Assembly: GCA_963715485.1 (NCBI GenBank)
Contig: OY970244.1
Span: forward strand, 2,790,001-2,854,000
Length of the DNA: 64,000 bases
DNA from: SG8-30 sp963715485
GTDB lineage: Bacteria; Pseudomonadota; Gammaproteobacteria; Steroidobacterales; Steroidobacteraceae
Direction of reading: 5' to 3'
Below the pieces are notes generated by a model. The model saw only the letters and a program-made list of their open reading frames with translations. It did no database searches and was not told the DNA's origin. A program made the translations under genes and the position numbers. Shown here one piece after another: positions 44,654-53,978 of this stretch (positions are counted from its first letter, which is position 1; every line of letters starts with the position of its first letter).

Positions 44654-45984
44654 CAGGCGATCCCCTGTCGGCGCCAGAACCCGGACGACAGCGCCGGGTC
44701 AAGATACGGCACTAGCGACCGGAAATCCGGGAACAGTTCGGGCCGACGCGGGCGCGCGACGTGACCATCCTTGGCCGGATAGAGAATACCGCCAGCCTCG
44801 GACACGATGCCGTCAAGCTCGTCGAACAGCCGATCGGTGGCTGAGCCGCGCACGGGAAAGTCGAGAGCAAGGGTGCTGCCCAGTCGCGGAAACGAACACA
44901 GGCCGGGTGAGCGAATCGCGCCAAAGCGTTTCAGCACTGCCAGGAAGGAGCCGGTCCGCGCCTTGGAAATGGCGTTCAGCATTGCGGTCAACGCTGCCTC
45001 CTCGTCAGGCGGCGGTATTACGCACTGGTATTGCTGGAAGCCTCTTCGACCATAGATGCGGTTCCACTCCAACACCCCATCCAGCGGATAGAAAAACGGC
45101 CCGAGGTGAATGCGTCTGGGGCGTCGATGCCGCGAAGAAAGTGATCGATAGGCCATGTTGAATGCCCGGATCACCGGGCCGCCCACCAGCGAGAAAGGTG
45201 GTGTAAAGGGCACACGGATGCGCCTGCCAGCCTTGACTGGGCCCGTTGGTCCATCGGTGTGGTTGCCGCGGAAGAACACTCCGCGACCTGCTTCGCTGGC
45301 CGGCGCCAGGCAATCGACCCAGGCAACCACGAAATCGTGCGTGCTCTCCGACTCATTGGATAACGCCAGGAATTCGCGCACAGATCCGAACGGAATGTTT
45401 TCCTGCAGGATCCAGGAGCCGGGCACCGCGCGCAGCTGCAAGTCGACCCGCGTGATGAGACCGGTGAGGCCGAGCCCGCCGATCGTTGCATTGAAGAGCC
45501 CCGCGTTATCCGTAGGCGAGCACTCGAGCCGCTGACCGTCGCTGCGCAGGACCTCCAGGCCGGTGACATGATTGCCAAAACAGCCGGCTACGTGGTGGTT
45601 TTTTCCGTGGACGTCATTGGCGACCGCTCCCGCGACCGTCACGAACTGCGTTCCCGGTGTAACTGCCGGAAACCAGTGGTGCGGCAGGACATGGCGAATG
45701 AGTTCTCCAAGTTGCAGCCCGGGCTCACAACTCAACCGGCCGGTGGCGGCGTCGAATTCGAGGAACCGGTCGAGTCGCGTGGTGTCGATCAGGCCGCCAC
45801 CGTCATTCAGGCAAACGTCGCCGTAACTGCGCCCGTTGCCACGGGGCAGCCAGTTTCTGGCGACGCCGGCTGGCCATTCGATCACGCCAGCTCGACTCGG
45901 CGTGACGAGCGCTGTGTGTCGGGATGGTGGGAAAAGCCCCCATGGCGCGTATGCGGCGTCTGGCATGCAGTGAAGGTTAGCCAA
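44653..45984 (-). CDS. FAD-binding oxidoreductase, DprE1-like (decaprenylphosphoryl-ribose 2'-oxidase-like)
   Basis: 443 residues (an ATG six codons in is an alternative start). The FAD_binding_4 domain reads WLPRGNGRSYGDVCLNDGGG and TPGTQFVTVAGAVANDVHGK, then NHHVAGCFGNHVTGLE. The HGKNHH..G.FGNHV stretch is the DprE1 hallmark. The C-terminal substrate domain contains STLALDFPV and GGILYPAKDGHVA, the latter with the catalytic-lysine region (KDG/KDS). DprE1 oxidises the 2'-OH of decaprenylphosphoryl-ribose with FAD. At the position of mycobacterial Cys387, the benzothiazinone target, this protein has Ala. Coupled to the DprE2-like gene. Confidence 0.8.
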   Translation of the reverse strand: MANLHCMPDAAYAPWGLFPPSRHTALVTPSRAGVIEWPAGVARNWLPRGNGRSYGDVCLNDGGGLIDTTRLDRFLEFDAATGRLSCEPGLQLGELIRHVLPHHWFPAVTPGTQFVTVAGAVANDVHGKNHHVAGCFGNHVTGLEVLRSDGQRLECSPTDNAGLFNATIGGLGLTGLITRVDLQLRAVPGSWILQENIPFGSVREFLALSNESESTHDFVVAWVDCLAPASEAGRGVFFRGNHTDGPTGPVKAGRRIRVPFTPPFSLVGGPVIRAFNMAYRSLSSRHRRPRRIHLGPFFYPLDGVLEWNRIYGRRGFQQYQCVIPPPDEEAALTAMLNAISKARTGSFLAVLKRFGAIRSPGLCSFPRLGSTLALDFPVRGSATDRLFDELDGIVSEAGGILYPAKDGHVARPRRPELFPDFRSLVPYLDPALSSGFWRRQGIA

Positions 45985-46546
45985 TTCAGAGCCGCGGCAA
46001 CAGTTACGAGCCTCACACGTTACCGCTCCGAGTTCACGCGCGTCGGACCGAGGATGTCCCTGACAGGCTCTGACTGGTCGATCGTGGCAGGGACGATCCT
46101 TGCTTCATTGACAACATCCGTGTCACCAAAGTCCGGGCGTAGCGACATCATTGACGGTCAGGGGGTTGGCAGACTGCACCCCTAGTCGCAGCCAACAGGC
46201 CACGCTGTGGATGACCAGATTCCACGAGTGCAGCCTTTGGCGACTTTGGCCGCCTTGTTCACTCCTCATATTCGATACTGATATCCGCCACTGGCCGTCG
46301 ACGACGCTAACCGTCCTAGCTCTCGGAGGACCGTCCAGGATCCGGCCCTTGCTTTCACGACTCCGTTGGCGGCGGGGCCAGTGCAGCGTTCTGCCTGGTA
46401 GTCCGGATCTTAAGGCAGCCAAGGCCCACATCGTCGTACGCCGGTGTCCTCGCTAGACGGGTCCGGGAATTCCTGCCCGAAGATATCGGAGGAATTGGAG
46501 AGCCGACGCTAGTTCCATTTAAACAAAGCCGGTACAGTGCCGGCTC
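45985..46546. other. Divergent intergenic region without a recognisable gene
   Basis: 562 bp between the DprE1-like gene (minus) and the UbiA-like gene (plus). Short open frames on both strands (for example 46123-46431 and 46151-46456) have no family resemblance. The region is less GC-rich than the housekeeping parts of the window. It probably holds promoters for both transcription units and possibly debris of an older gene. Confidence 0.5.
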
Positions 46547-47494
46547 GTGACATCCCGAAGCACTGACAAGTCATCCTCCATCCCGGGCATCCTGAGGCTG
46601 ATCCGGCCCGAACAGTGGACGAAGAACGCTTTCGTCATGGCCGGGTTCATATTCGCCCGTCAGTGGGATGACATTGAACTTCTCAGTAGCGCGCTACTCG
46701 CCTTTGTCGCCTTCTGCGCGGCCGCCAGCGCTACGTACATCCAAAACGACTGGCTGGACATCGAATCCGACCGGGCGCATGCGACAAAGAGACACCGGCC
46801 GCTCGCCTCCGGACAAGTTGGCCCACGCTTGGCACTGGTCACTGGTCTGCTACTGGCGGCCACCGCCATTGTCTGCGCAAGACTCGCAGGGCCGGGCGTT
46901 TTGGCATGCATTGCGGCCTACCTGATACTCAATGCACTGTACTCAAGGTGGCTCAAGCACGTTGTCATTGTCGACGTCTTCACCGTCGCCTCCGGATTCA
47001 TGCTGCGGCTGCTTGCAGGAACTTCGGGTATCGGCATTCCGCCTTCCAGCTGGTTCATATTGACCGGAGTCTTCCTGACACTTTTTCTGGGATTCGCTAA
47101 ACGCCGCGCCGAATGGACCGAAACAGCCGATGGGCTGGTGCGCGGCCGCCGAAGGGCCGTAATGAACGACTACTCCGCCCAACTCCTGGACGTCTTCCTC
47201 GCAGTCACAGCATCAGCAGCCATCTTGAGCTACGGGCTCTATACAGTGGACCCAACCATCCAGGCGCTTCACGGTACGACCAGTCTCGTGTACACAGTGC
47301 CGCTCGTAGCATTCGGGATTCTGAGATACCTGTTTCTCGTGCATGCGCGCGGCCAGGGCCAAGACCCCACGCGCGACATCTTTAGGGACGTGCAATTGCT
47401 CCTGTGCGGGCTGGCCTGGGTCGGCGCAACAATGCTATCTAATCCGTTGATATGCCAGTCCATACTTCGAAGAACGCGTGGTGGCCGCCTTTAG
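46547..47494 (+). CDS. UbiA-family prenyltransferase, decaprenyl-phosphate phosphoribosyltransferase-like
   Basis: 315 residues, GTG start, about eight or nine transmembrane helices. The first Asp-rich motif is NDWLDIESDRAH (NDxxDxxxD) with TKRHRPLASGQV directly after; the second is VDVFTVASGFMLRLLAG (DxxxxxxxF). The start RLIRPEQWTKNAFVMAG and the TKR(H/F)RP(L/I)A segment are characteristic of DPPR synthases such as mycobacterial Rv3806c, which transfer 5-phosphoribosyl from PRPP to decaprenyl phosphate. This supplies the substrate for the DprE1/DprE2-like pair encoded divergently. Overlaps the next gene by 43 bp. Confidence 0.78.
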   Translation: MTSRSTDKSSSIPGILRLIRPEQWTKNAFVMAGFIFARQWDDIELLSSALLAFVAFCAAASATYIQNDWLDIESDRAHATKRHRPLASGQVGPRLALVTGLLLAATAIVCARLAGPGVLACIAAYLILNALYSRWLKHVVIVDVFTVASGFMLRLLAGTSGIGIPPSSWFILTGVFLTLFLGFAKRRAEWTETADGLVRGRRRAVMNDYSAQLLDVFLAVTASAAILSYGLYTVDPTIQALHGTTSLVYTVPLVAFGILRYLFLVHARGQGQDPTRDIFRDVQLLLCGLAWVGATMLSNPLICQSILRRTRGGRL

Positions 47495-49728
47495 CAACAA
47501 CCGCATTAATCCTTTCGATGGTGGGTGTGCACCTCTACATCGAACCCCGTTTCTTCTACTGGGATGACGTTCAGCATACCTTCGCACCGGTCTTCTACGC
47601 GATAGGCGAGAGGCTGAGAGAAGGAGACTGGCCGGCCACGACCCTGCTTCTGTGGCAAGGCGGGTTCCTTGTCGGAGAGGGTCTCTACCAGCTATTCAAT
47701 CCAATATCCCTCGGTATCTTCGCGATCCTGCCCAGGAATCGACGACATAGCGCTGGGCATGGCGCTTCACGGCACCGTTTGGCTGATCATCGCTGGCTTG
47801 GGGGTTCATGCGCTTGCGGCAAGACTCGGGGCAACTTCACGTCTGGGCCGTGCTGGCAGGCATGTCATACTGCACTGTCACCGCTTCTTCCTCTACTGGC
47901 TAGCCGCAAGCTGGGTCAACGGCGCCATCGGCTTTGCCGCCTTTCCCTGGGCCCTTTTCTTTCTCGCCTCGCAGCGACCCTCGCGCTGGAGCGTCTTGGG
48001 TCTTGCGTTCGCGACCTACATCGTTGGTGTATCGGGCTGGATCCACGCCATCATCCCACTCACGGTCTTTGGTTTGGCCGCGGAGTCCTGCTACCCAGAC
48101 CAGGGCATCGAGATCAGGGATCGCCTGGTATTCGCCCTGTCGCTCTCGTCCGGTGCGCTTCTCGCCTCGCCCCAACTTCTTACGACGATCGTTGCAGTCC
48201 AGGGCAGCATGCGAGCATCGAACTTTAGCAACAATGGGGCGGCAGTAGCGAGTATCCAGGGACTACTTCCTGGCTTTCTGGCCGACTTACGCCCAACCAG
48301 CGTACTGGTTCGACCGGGTCGCATGGCCGCCTCCAGCCTTATTACGCTGCCTGGTTTGTTTTGCCGGCTGCGCTACTGGTCGTGGGAGCGCAGCCGCCAG
48401 ATTCTGCGGACGCATGCGATGGCTGTTAGCTCCCGACGCTGGTAATTCATGATTGCCACGCTTAGGACCAAGCCAGCTCGGACACCACCCGGTGGCCAAT
48501 CCGTTTCCTACCGGGAGCCTGGGCCGCACTTGATTCCCATCGCTGCTGCGCATGTTGAGTCAGCACAAGGGCGAGCGAGGACTCATCTCCGGGCCGATGG
48601 ATTACCGCCTTGCTCGTCCTGGCGGGGATCGTGGCCTGGCAGCAGCAGCCTGATCGAATTCCTGTGCTGTTGTTCCTCGGCGTGCTATTCTGTGGGGCAT
48701 GTCGATGCTCGCATTGAAAGACACCGCTTCCCTGGCGCTCCAGCCACAAGATCCACTGATACTCGTTGACCGGCACGCTGATCATTCACGGCTGGATGGT
48801 TGCAGACTATCCGGTCAACTCGATGTTCGAGGACTACCTGGGCCCTTCTAGGAGATCCGAGATCAAGCCCGTCGGCGTCGACAACCCGTCGAGCCTGGTC
48901 CAGATTTACTCAAGGACACTCAGCCGAAACGAATCACCTAACGACCGTCAAGAATGCGGACGATGCACGGGTGAGATCCGGCCACTGGAACAGCAAGTCG
49001 ACCGGACCCGGGAGGAAGCGAACTATCTTCCAAGCGGAAACATGGGGCTTTGGCGGCGCGAGCGCATGCTCAACGGGTATACGCCAATTGAGATGATGAA
49101 CCTGAAATTGATGACCTGTGGTCAATCTATTTTCGGATGGACCTGTGATGGACCAGCGCCTACTTTGCTTGCACAAGAGCGGCAGACTGGGCGCCGTTTC
49201 ATCGATCTCATGCGAATCGACGCCGTGGTCGTGTCGACCCGCATGCCGAAGAGCCTTTCGGACTTCACAACACTTGAAGGCTGGTCGCAGGAGCCATTTT
49301 CAACATTCGCGACGGTTTTCCGTCGCGACGAGAGCAAGTCTTACGGTCACTCCACGTTGTCCTACCTGCCACCATCCGCGAGTTTCGTCTCTGCAGCGAT
49401 TGTCACTGACGATCATGAGCGAGTGGTCGTTGAGCGCGAGCGCGGATTTGCAGGCGGCCCACTGGTCTTTGCACGTTCCTACTATCCAGGACACGTCGTC
49501 AGCATTGACGGACAACCCGCGCCCATCCAACGGCTCGGTGGAATATTGATTGCGGCGCAACTGCCAGCGGGCGAAGGGCCGGTGACAGTAGATATCCGAT
49601 ACCAGCTTCCGATGCCTGTCCTGTGGAAGGTTTGTGTCGTGTTAGGGCTAATCGCGTTGGCGGGCGCAGCGTGGGCAGCTCGGCGCCGGGGCAAAGTCCC
49701 GGTAGGGGCCAGGCGCCAACTCGCCTGA
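47452..49728 (+). pseudogene. Large GT-C/YfhO-like membrane glycosyltransferase, broken by several frameshifts
   Basis: The pieces add up to one protein of about 750 residues. The start (ATG 47452) is hydrophobic, with RFFYWDDVQHTFAPVFYAIG, a GT-C-type acidic pair in the first extracytoplasmic loop, then EGLYQLFNPISLGIFAI. After a frame change near 47732 it continues DDIALGMALHGTVWLIIAGL and FFLYWLAASWVNGAIGFAAF. Further changes occur around 47850-47890, 48300-48450 and 48600-48780. The final 320 residues (from 48766) are intact, with RSYYPGHVVSIDGQPAPIQR, like the C-terminal soluble domain of YfhO-type proteins. It could transfer arabinofuranose from the polyprenyl donor made by its neighbours. 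The number of breaks suggests real decay or a poor-quality patch. Confidence 0.55.
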
Positions 49729-49736
49729 CCGTGACG

Positions 49737-52310
49737 CTACTTGCGGAACGATAGAGCCCCGCCCGCCACCGTCACCCGCACCGTGTCCCCCGGCCCGAAC
49801 TCGCCCTTGAGGATCCGCTGCGCCAGCGGATTCTCCACCTGCTGCTGGATTGCGCGCTTGAGCGGCCTTGCGCCGTAGACCGGATCGAAGCCGGCCTCGC
49901 CGAGCTGGTCGCGCGCTGCCTCGTCGAGCTCGAGCTTGATGTCGCGCTCGGCCAGCCGCTTCTGCAAATAGCCCATCTGGATGTCGACGATCTTGCGGAT
50001 GTGCTCGCGGCCCAGCGGGTGGAAGACGACGATGTCGTCCACACGGTTGATGAACTCCGGCCGGAAGTGCTGCCCGACGATCTCGAGCACGGCCGATTTC
50101 ATCTTCTCGTAGTTCGCCTCGCCAGCCATTTCCTGGATCAGCTGCGATCCCAGGTTCGAGGTCATGATCACGACGCTGTTGCGGAAGTCGACGGTACGCC
50201 CCTGGCCATCGGTCAGGCGGCCGTCATCCAGTACCTGCAGCAGTACGTTGAACACGTCGGGGTGCGCCTTCTCGATCTCGTCCAGCAGGATCACGGAGTA
50301 CGGTCGACGCCGGACGGCCTCGGTCAGGTAGCCGCCCTCCTCGTAGCCCACGTATCCCGGCGGCGCGCCGATCAGCCGCGCCACGGAATGCTTCTCCATG
50401 AACTCCGACATGTCGATGCGGACCATCGCTTCTTCAGTGTCAAACAGGAACTGGGCAAGCGCCTTGGTCAGTTCCGTCTTGCCGACGCCGGTCGGGCCCA
50501 GGAACAGGAAAGACCCGTTCGGTCGGTTCGGGTCCGACAACCCCGCGCGGGAACGACGGATGGCATCGGCGACCGTGCGAACGGCCTCCTCCTGTCCCAC
50601 GACGCGCTTGCCGATCGCGTCCTCCATCTGCAGCAGCTTGTCCTTCTCGCTCTCGAGCATCTTGGAGACCGGGATGCCGGTCCACTTGGAGACGACCTCG
50701 GCAACCTCCTCGTCGGTCACCTTGTTGCGGACCAGCTGCGTTTCCTTGGTCTCGGCGGCCTGCGCGGCCGCGAGGCGACGTTCGAGGTCCGGGATGCGCC
50801 CATACTGCAGTTCGGACATGCGCCCCAGGTCCTGTGCCCGGTGCGCTGCCTCGAGTTCGATCTTGGCGCGCTCGAGCTCCTCCTTGATGTGGGCGGCGCC
50901 GGACAGCGCCGCTTTCTCGGCCTTCCAGATTTCGTCCAGGTCAGCGTATTCCTTCTCGAGGCCCGCGAGCGTTTCCTCGAGCTGGTCGCGACGCTTCTTC
51001 GACGCCTCGTCGGTTTCCTTCTTCAGCGCCACCTGCTCGATCTTCAGCTGGATGATGCGACGTTCGAGCCGATCCAGCGCCTCCGGCTTGGAATCGATCT
51101 CCATGCGGATGCGCGAGGCGGCCTCGTCGATCAGGTCGATGGCCTTGTCCGGCAGCTGCCGGTCGGTGATGTAGCGGTGCGACAGGGTCGCAGCGGCGAC
51201 GATGGCGGGGTCGGTGATCTCGACGCCGTGGTGAACCTCGTAGCGCTCTTTCAGGCCGCGCAGGATGGCGATGGTGTCCTCGACCGACGGCTCGCCGACC
51301 AGCACCTTCTGGAAGCGCCGCTCGAGCGCCGCATCCTTCTCGACGTGCTTGCGGTACTCGTCAAGCGTGGTCGCGCCGACGCAGTGCAGCTCGCCACGCG
51401 CCAGTGCTGGCTTCAGCATGTTGCCGGCGTCCATGGCGCCCTCTGCCTTGCCAGCACCGACCATGGTGTGCATCTCGTCGATGAACAGGATGATCTGTCC
51501 TTCCTGCTTCGACAGCTCGTTCAGCACGGCCTTGAGCCGCTCTTCGAACTCGCCGCGGTACTTTGCGCCGGCGATCAGCGAGCCCATGTCGAGCGACAGC
51601 ACCCGCTTGTTCTTGAGTCCCTCCGGAACCTCGCCATTGACGATCCGGGCGGCCAGGCCCTCGACGATGGCCGTCTTGCCAACGCCGGGTTCACCGATCA
51701 GCACGGGATTGTTCTTGGTCCGGCGCTGCAGCACCTGGATGGTGCGGCGGATCTCGTCATCGCGGCCAATCACCGGGTCGAGCTTGCCCTGCTCGGCACG
51801 GGCGGTCAGGTCGATGGTGTACTTGTCCAGTGCCCCGCGCGCTTCCTCGGCATTCGCGTCCTGGACCTTCTCACCGCCGCGCAGTTCGTCGACGGCCTTG
51901 TTCAGCGCGCCCTTGATGCCGCCGGCATCCTTGAGCGCCTTACCGATGACCCCCTTGTCCTCGGCGGCAGCAAGGACAAACAATTCACTCGAGATGTACT
52001 GGTCGCCCTTCTGCTGCGCCAGCTTGTCGGTGACGTTCAGCAGCCGTCCCAGGTCGTTGGACAGGTGGACCTCGCCCGGCGCGCCCTCGACCTTCGGCAG
52101 GCCGTCGATGGCCTTCAGGAGATGCGAGCGCAGCACGTCGACGTTGACGCCAGCCTTGTCGAGCAAAGGCCTGACGGCGCCGCCCTGCTGGTCAACCAAT
52201 GCCAGCATGACGTGGGCCGGCTCGATGAACTGGTTGTCGCGGCCCACGGCAAGCGACTGGGCGTCGGCCAGGGCCATCTGGAACTTCGAGGTCAGGCGAT
52301 CCATGCGCAT
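49737..52310 (-). CDS. clpB: ATP-dependent chaperone ClpB (disaggregase)
   Basis: 857 residues. The N-terminal repeat domain (SKFQMALADAQSLAVGRDNQ), first AAA+ module with Walker A IGEPGVGKTAIVEGLA, middle coiled-coil domain (about 400-530), and second AAA+ with Walker A FLGPTGVGKTELTKALA are all present. With DnaK it rescues aggregated proteins after heat stress. A sigma-32-like promoter lies 30-58 nt upstream. The 3' end nearly meets the broken membrane glycosyltransferase gene (8-bp gap, convergent). Confidence 0.97.
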   Translation of the reverse strand: MRMDRLTSKFQMALADAQSLAVGRDNQFIEPAHVMLALVDQQGGAVRPLLDKAGVNVDVLRSHLLKAIDGLPKVEGAPGEVHLSNDLGRLLNVTDKLAQQKGDQYISSELFVLAAAEDKGVIGKALKDAGGIKGALNKAVDELRGGEKVQDANAEEARGALDKYTIDLTARAEQGKLDPVIGRDDEIRRTIQVLQRRTKNNPVLIGEPGVGKTAIVEGLAARIVNGEVPEGLKNKRVLSLDMGSLIAGAKYRGEFEERLKAVLNELSKQEGQIILFIDEMHTMVGAGKAEGAMDAGNMLKPALARGELHCVGATTLDEYRKHVEKDAALERRFQKVLVGEPSVEDTIAILRGLKERYEVHHGVEITDPAIVAAATLSHRYITDRQLPDKAIDLIDEAASRIRMEIDSKPEALDRLERRIIQLKIEQVALKKETDEASKKRRDQLEETLAGLEKEYADLDEIWKAEKAALSGAAHIKEELERAKIELEAAHRAQDLGRMSELQYGRIPDLERRLAAAQAAETKETQLVRNKVTDEEVAEVVSKWTGIPVSKMLESEKDKLLQMEDAIGKRVVGQEEAVRTVADAIRRSRAGLSDPNRPNGSFLFLGPTGVGKTELTKALAQFLFDTEEAMVRIDMSEFMEKHSVARLIGAPPGYVGYEEGGYLTEAVRRRPYSVILLDEIEKAHPDVFNVLLQVLDDGRLTDGQGRTVDFRNSVVIMTSNLGSQLIQEMAGEANYEKMKSAVLEIVGQHFRPEFINRVDDIVVFHPLGREHIRKIVDIQMGYLQKRLAERDIKLELDEAARDQLGEAGFDPVYGARPLKRAIQQQVENPLAQRILKGEFGPGDTVRVTVAGGALSFRK

Positions 52311-52339
52311 GGCGGCGCTCCCTTGAACGGTTGACCCCT

Positions 52340-52368
52340 TATTGGGGCCGGGAGAGCGTCAATTCAAC
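52340..52368 (-). promoter_or_regulatory. Sigma-32-like heat-shock promoter of clpB
   Basis: Reading the minus strand, GTTGAA (52368-52363) is followed after 15 nt by CCCCAATA (52347-52340). The sigma-32 consensus is CTTGAA, 13-17 nt, CCCCATNT. The -10 ends 30 nt before the clpB ATG. Position and match are good; the first base of the -35 differs. Confidence 0.6.
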
Positions 52369-52400
52369 CACCGGCGGGGGTCCGCTCCCCCGGTGCCGGA

Positions 52401-53180
52401 TCAGTGCGCCAGCCGGTGGGAGATATAGATGACAACCATTCCCAACAGGATCAGCAGGACCTGCTGGATGGAAGTCCTGGCATCCACCTTGCGGTGCAAC
52501 CCGGGGATCAGGTCGGCCACCGCAACGTAAAGAAAACTGGCTGCGGCCACGGCAATGGCGTAGGGCAGGATATGGAGCGCCTGCGCCAATGCGAAATAGG
52601 CGATCACCGCGCCGATGACGGAAGTCAGGCTCACCGCGACGTTCATGACCAGCGCCCTGCTCCGGCTCATCCCGCCGTTGACCAGGATCGCCAGGTCACC
52701 GATCTCCTGCGGAACCTCATGGGCGAAGACCGCAATGGCCGTCACGATGCCCAGGTGCAGGTCGGTCATGAAAGCCGCCGCAATGAGGACGCCGTCCAGC
52801 GTGTTATGGAATCCATCGCCCCACAGGATCATGGTCGCCGAGGCCCGATCACGGTGGTGGTCCTGCGGCGTGTGGGCCTCGCAGGGATCGTCATGGCAGT
52901 GGCGCCACAGGACCAGCTTCTCCAGCACGAAAAAGGCCAGGATCCCGACGATCAGCGCCAGACCAACCTTGTGGGTGTTGTCCGCGCCGGCGCCCTCGAT
53001 GGCGTGCGGCAGCAAGGCCAGCAACGCCGCGCCGAGCAGCGCACCGGTCGCGAAACTGACCAGGTGTGGCAGCAGGCGATGCCGCTGCGGCTCGGACAGG
53101 AGCAGGAATGCGCCCGCAATCGTGGCGCTGACGGCGCCGCCGAGCATCGTGAACGCAACGATCAGGCCCAATGTCGACAC
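52401..53180 (-). CDS. ZIP-family divalent metal transporter
   Basis: 259 residues with eight predicted transmembrane helices and a His-rich loop (RHCHDDPCEAHTPQDHHRDR) between TM3 and TM4. The metal-path motifs are WGDGFHNTLDGVLIAAAF in TM4 and FAHEVPQEIGDLAILVNGG in TM5, with the conserved HN..D and HE..QE residues. Imports Zn2+ or Fe2+/Mn2+ into the cytoplasm. Monocistronic, between clpB and pgeF. Confidence 0.88.
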   Translation of the reverse strand: MSTLGLIVAFTMLGGAVSATIAGAFLLLSEPQRHRLLPHLVSFATGALLGAALLALLPHAIEGAGADNTHKVGLALIVGILAFFVLEKLVLWRHCHDDPCEAHTPQDHHRDRASATMILWGDGFHNTLDGVLIAAAFMTDLHLGIVTAIAVFAHEVPQEIGDLAILVNGGMSRSRALVMNVAVSLTSVIGAVIAYFALAQALHILPYAIAVAAASFLYVAVADLIPGLHRKVDARTSIQQVLLILLGMVVIYISHRLAH

Positions 53181-53234
53181 GATGAACCCCGAAGAATTTC
53201 AGGCGCGACAGCCTACACGATGTCGGCCGTCTGG

Positions 53235-53978
53235 CTACTGGATCCAGACCAGGGCCGCCATTCGCCCGGTGAGCCCATCCCTGCGATAGGAGAAGAACCG
53301 GCTGGGGTCGGCGACGGTGCACTGTCCTCCTCCATGGACGGACGAGACACCCGTACCCGCCAGCCGAAGCCGCGCGAGGCCGCAGAGATCGGCCATCCAG
53401 CGGCCCGGACGTCCCGCGTGAAAATGAGCCTCCGCGGCGGCGTCGAGCGCCAGGAACTTCTCCCGCACTTCGCTGCCGACCTCGAAGGCCTCGGGCCCGA
53501 TGGCGGGCCCGAGCCAGGCGACCAGGTCCTTCGGCGCGACAGGCATCCCAGCGACCGCGTTTTCGATGACCCCCGCCGCCAGGCCGCGCCAGCCTGCATG
53601 GGCAATGGCGACGCAACGGCCCGCGCGATCCGCCAGCAGGACCGGCAGGCAGTCGGCGACCAGCACGGCGCAGACCTGCCCGGGATTGACCGCTACCGCG
53701 GCGTCGGCACACGGCTTGTCGGTCCCGTCAAAGCGCGCCACCTCCGCACCATGCACCTGCTCGAGCCATAACGGCTCCGCAGGCAGGCGGAGCGCCGCTC
53801 GCAGACGGCTGCGGTTGGCAGCGACCGACGCTGGGTCGTCACCGACATGCTCGCCCAGGTTCAGCGACGCAAACGGCCCGCCGCTGACCCCGCCGCTGCG
53901 CAGGGACACGGCGGCGCGCACCGAGCCCGGTACCGGCCAGTCGGGCAGCATGAAGTCCAGTTCAGCCACGCCTGCCAC
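53235..53978 (-). CDS. pgeF: Peptidoglycan editing factor PgeF (YfiH, multicopper polyphenol oxidase-like)
   Basis: 247 residues with the Cu-oxidase_4 pattern: SLRSGGVSGGPFASLNLGEH, LWLEQVHGAEVARFDG, VADCLPVLLADRAG and AIAHAGWRGLAAGVIENAV, where the His/Cys/His cluster forms the metal/active site. The closing FSYRRDGLTGRMAALVW is canonical. PgeF corrects misincorporated amino acids in muropeptide precursors in E. coli, and homologues also act as purine nucleoside phosphorylases/deaminases. The start overlaps the rluD 3' end by 17 nt, so translation is coupled. Confidence 0.92.
   Translation of the reverse strand: MAGVAELDFMLPDWPVPGSVRAAVSLRSGGVSGGPFASLNLGEHVGDDPASVAANRSRLRAALRLPAEPLWLEQVHGAEVARFDGTDKPCADAAVAVNPGQVCAVLVADCLPVLLADRAGRCVAIAHAGWRGLAAGVIENAVAGMPVAPKDLVAWLGPAIGPEAFEVGSEVREKFLALDAAAEAHFHAGRPGRWMADLCGLARLRLAGTGVSSVHGGGQCTVADPSRFFSYRRDGLTGRMAALVWIQ

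Noticed and set aside
46123..46456. Overlapping short frames on both strands between the DprE1-like and UbiA-like genes.
   Set aside because: No family resemblance and no translation signals; treated as non-coding.
50001..52334. A 777-codon open frame antisense to clpB.
   Set aside because: It mirrors clpB codon structure in GC-rich DNA, has no domain similarity and no ribosome site. Similar long antisense frames over sucC-sucD-nadE (59108-61666) and mutS (35198-36766) were dropped for the same reason.
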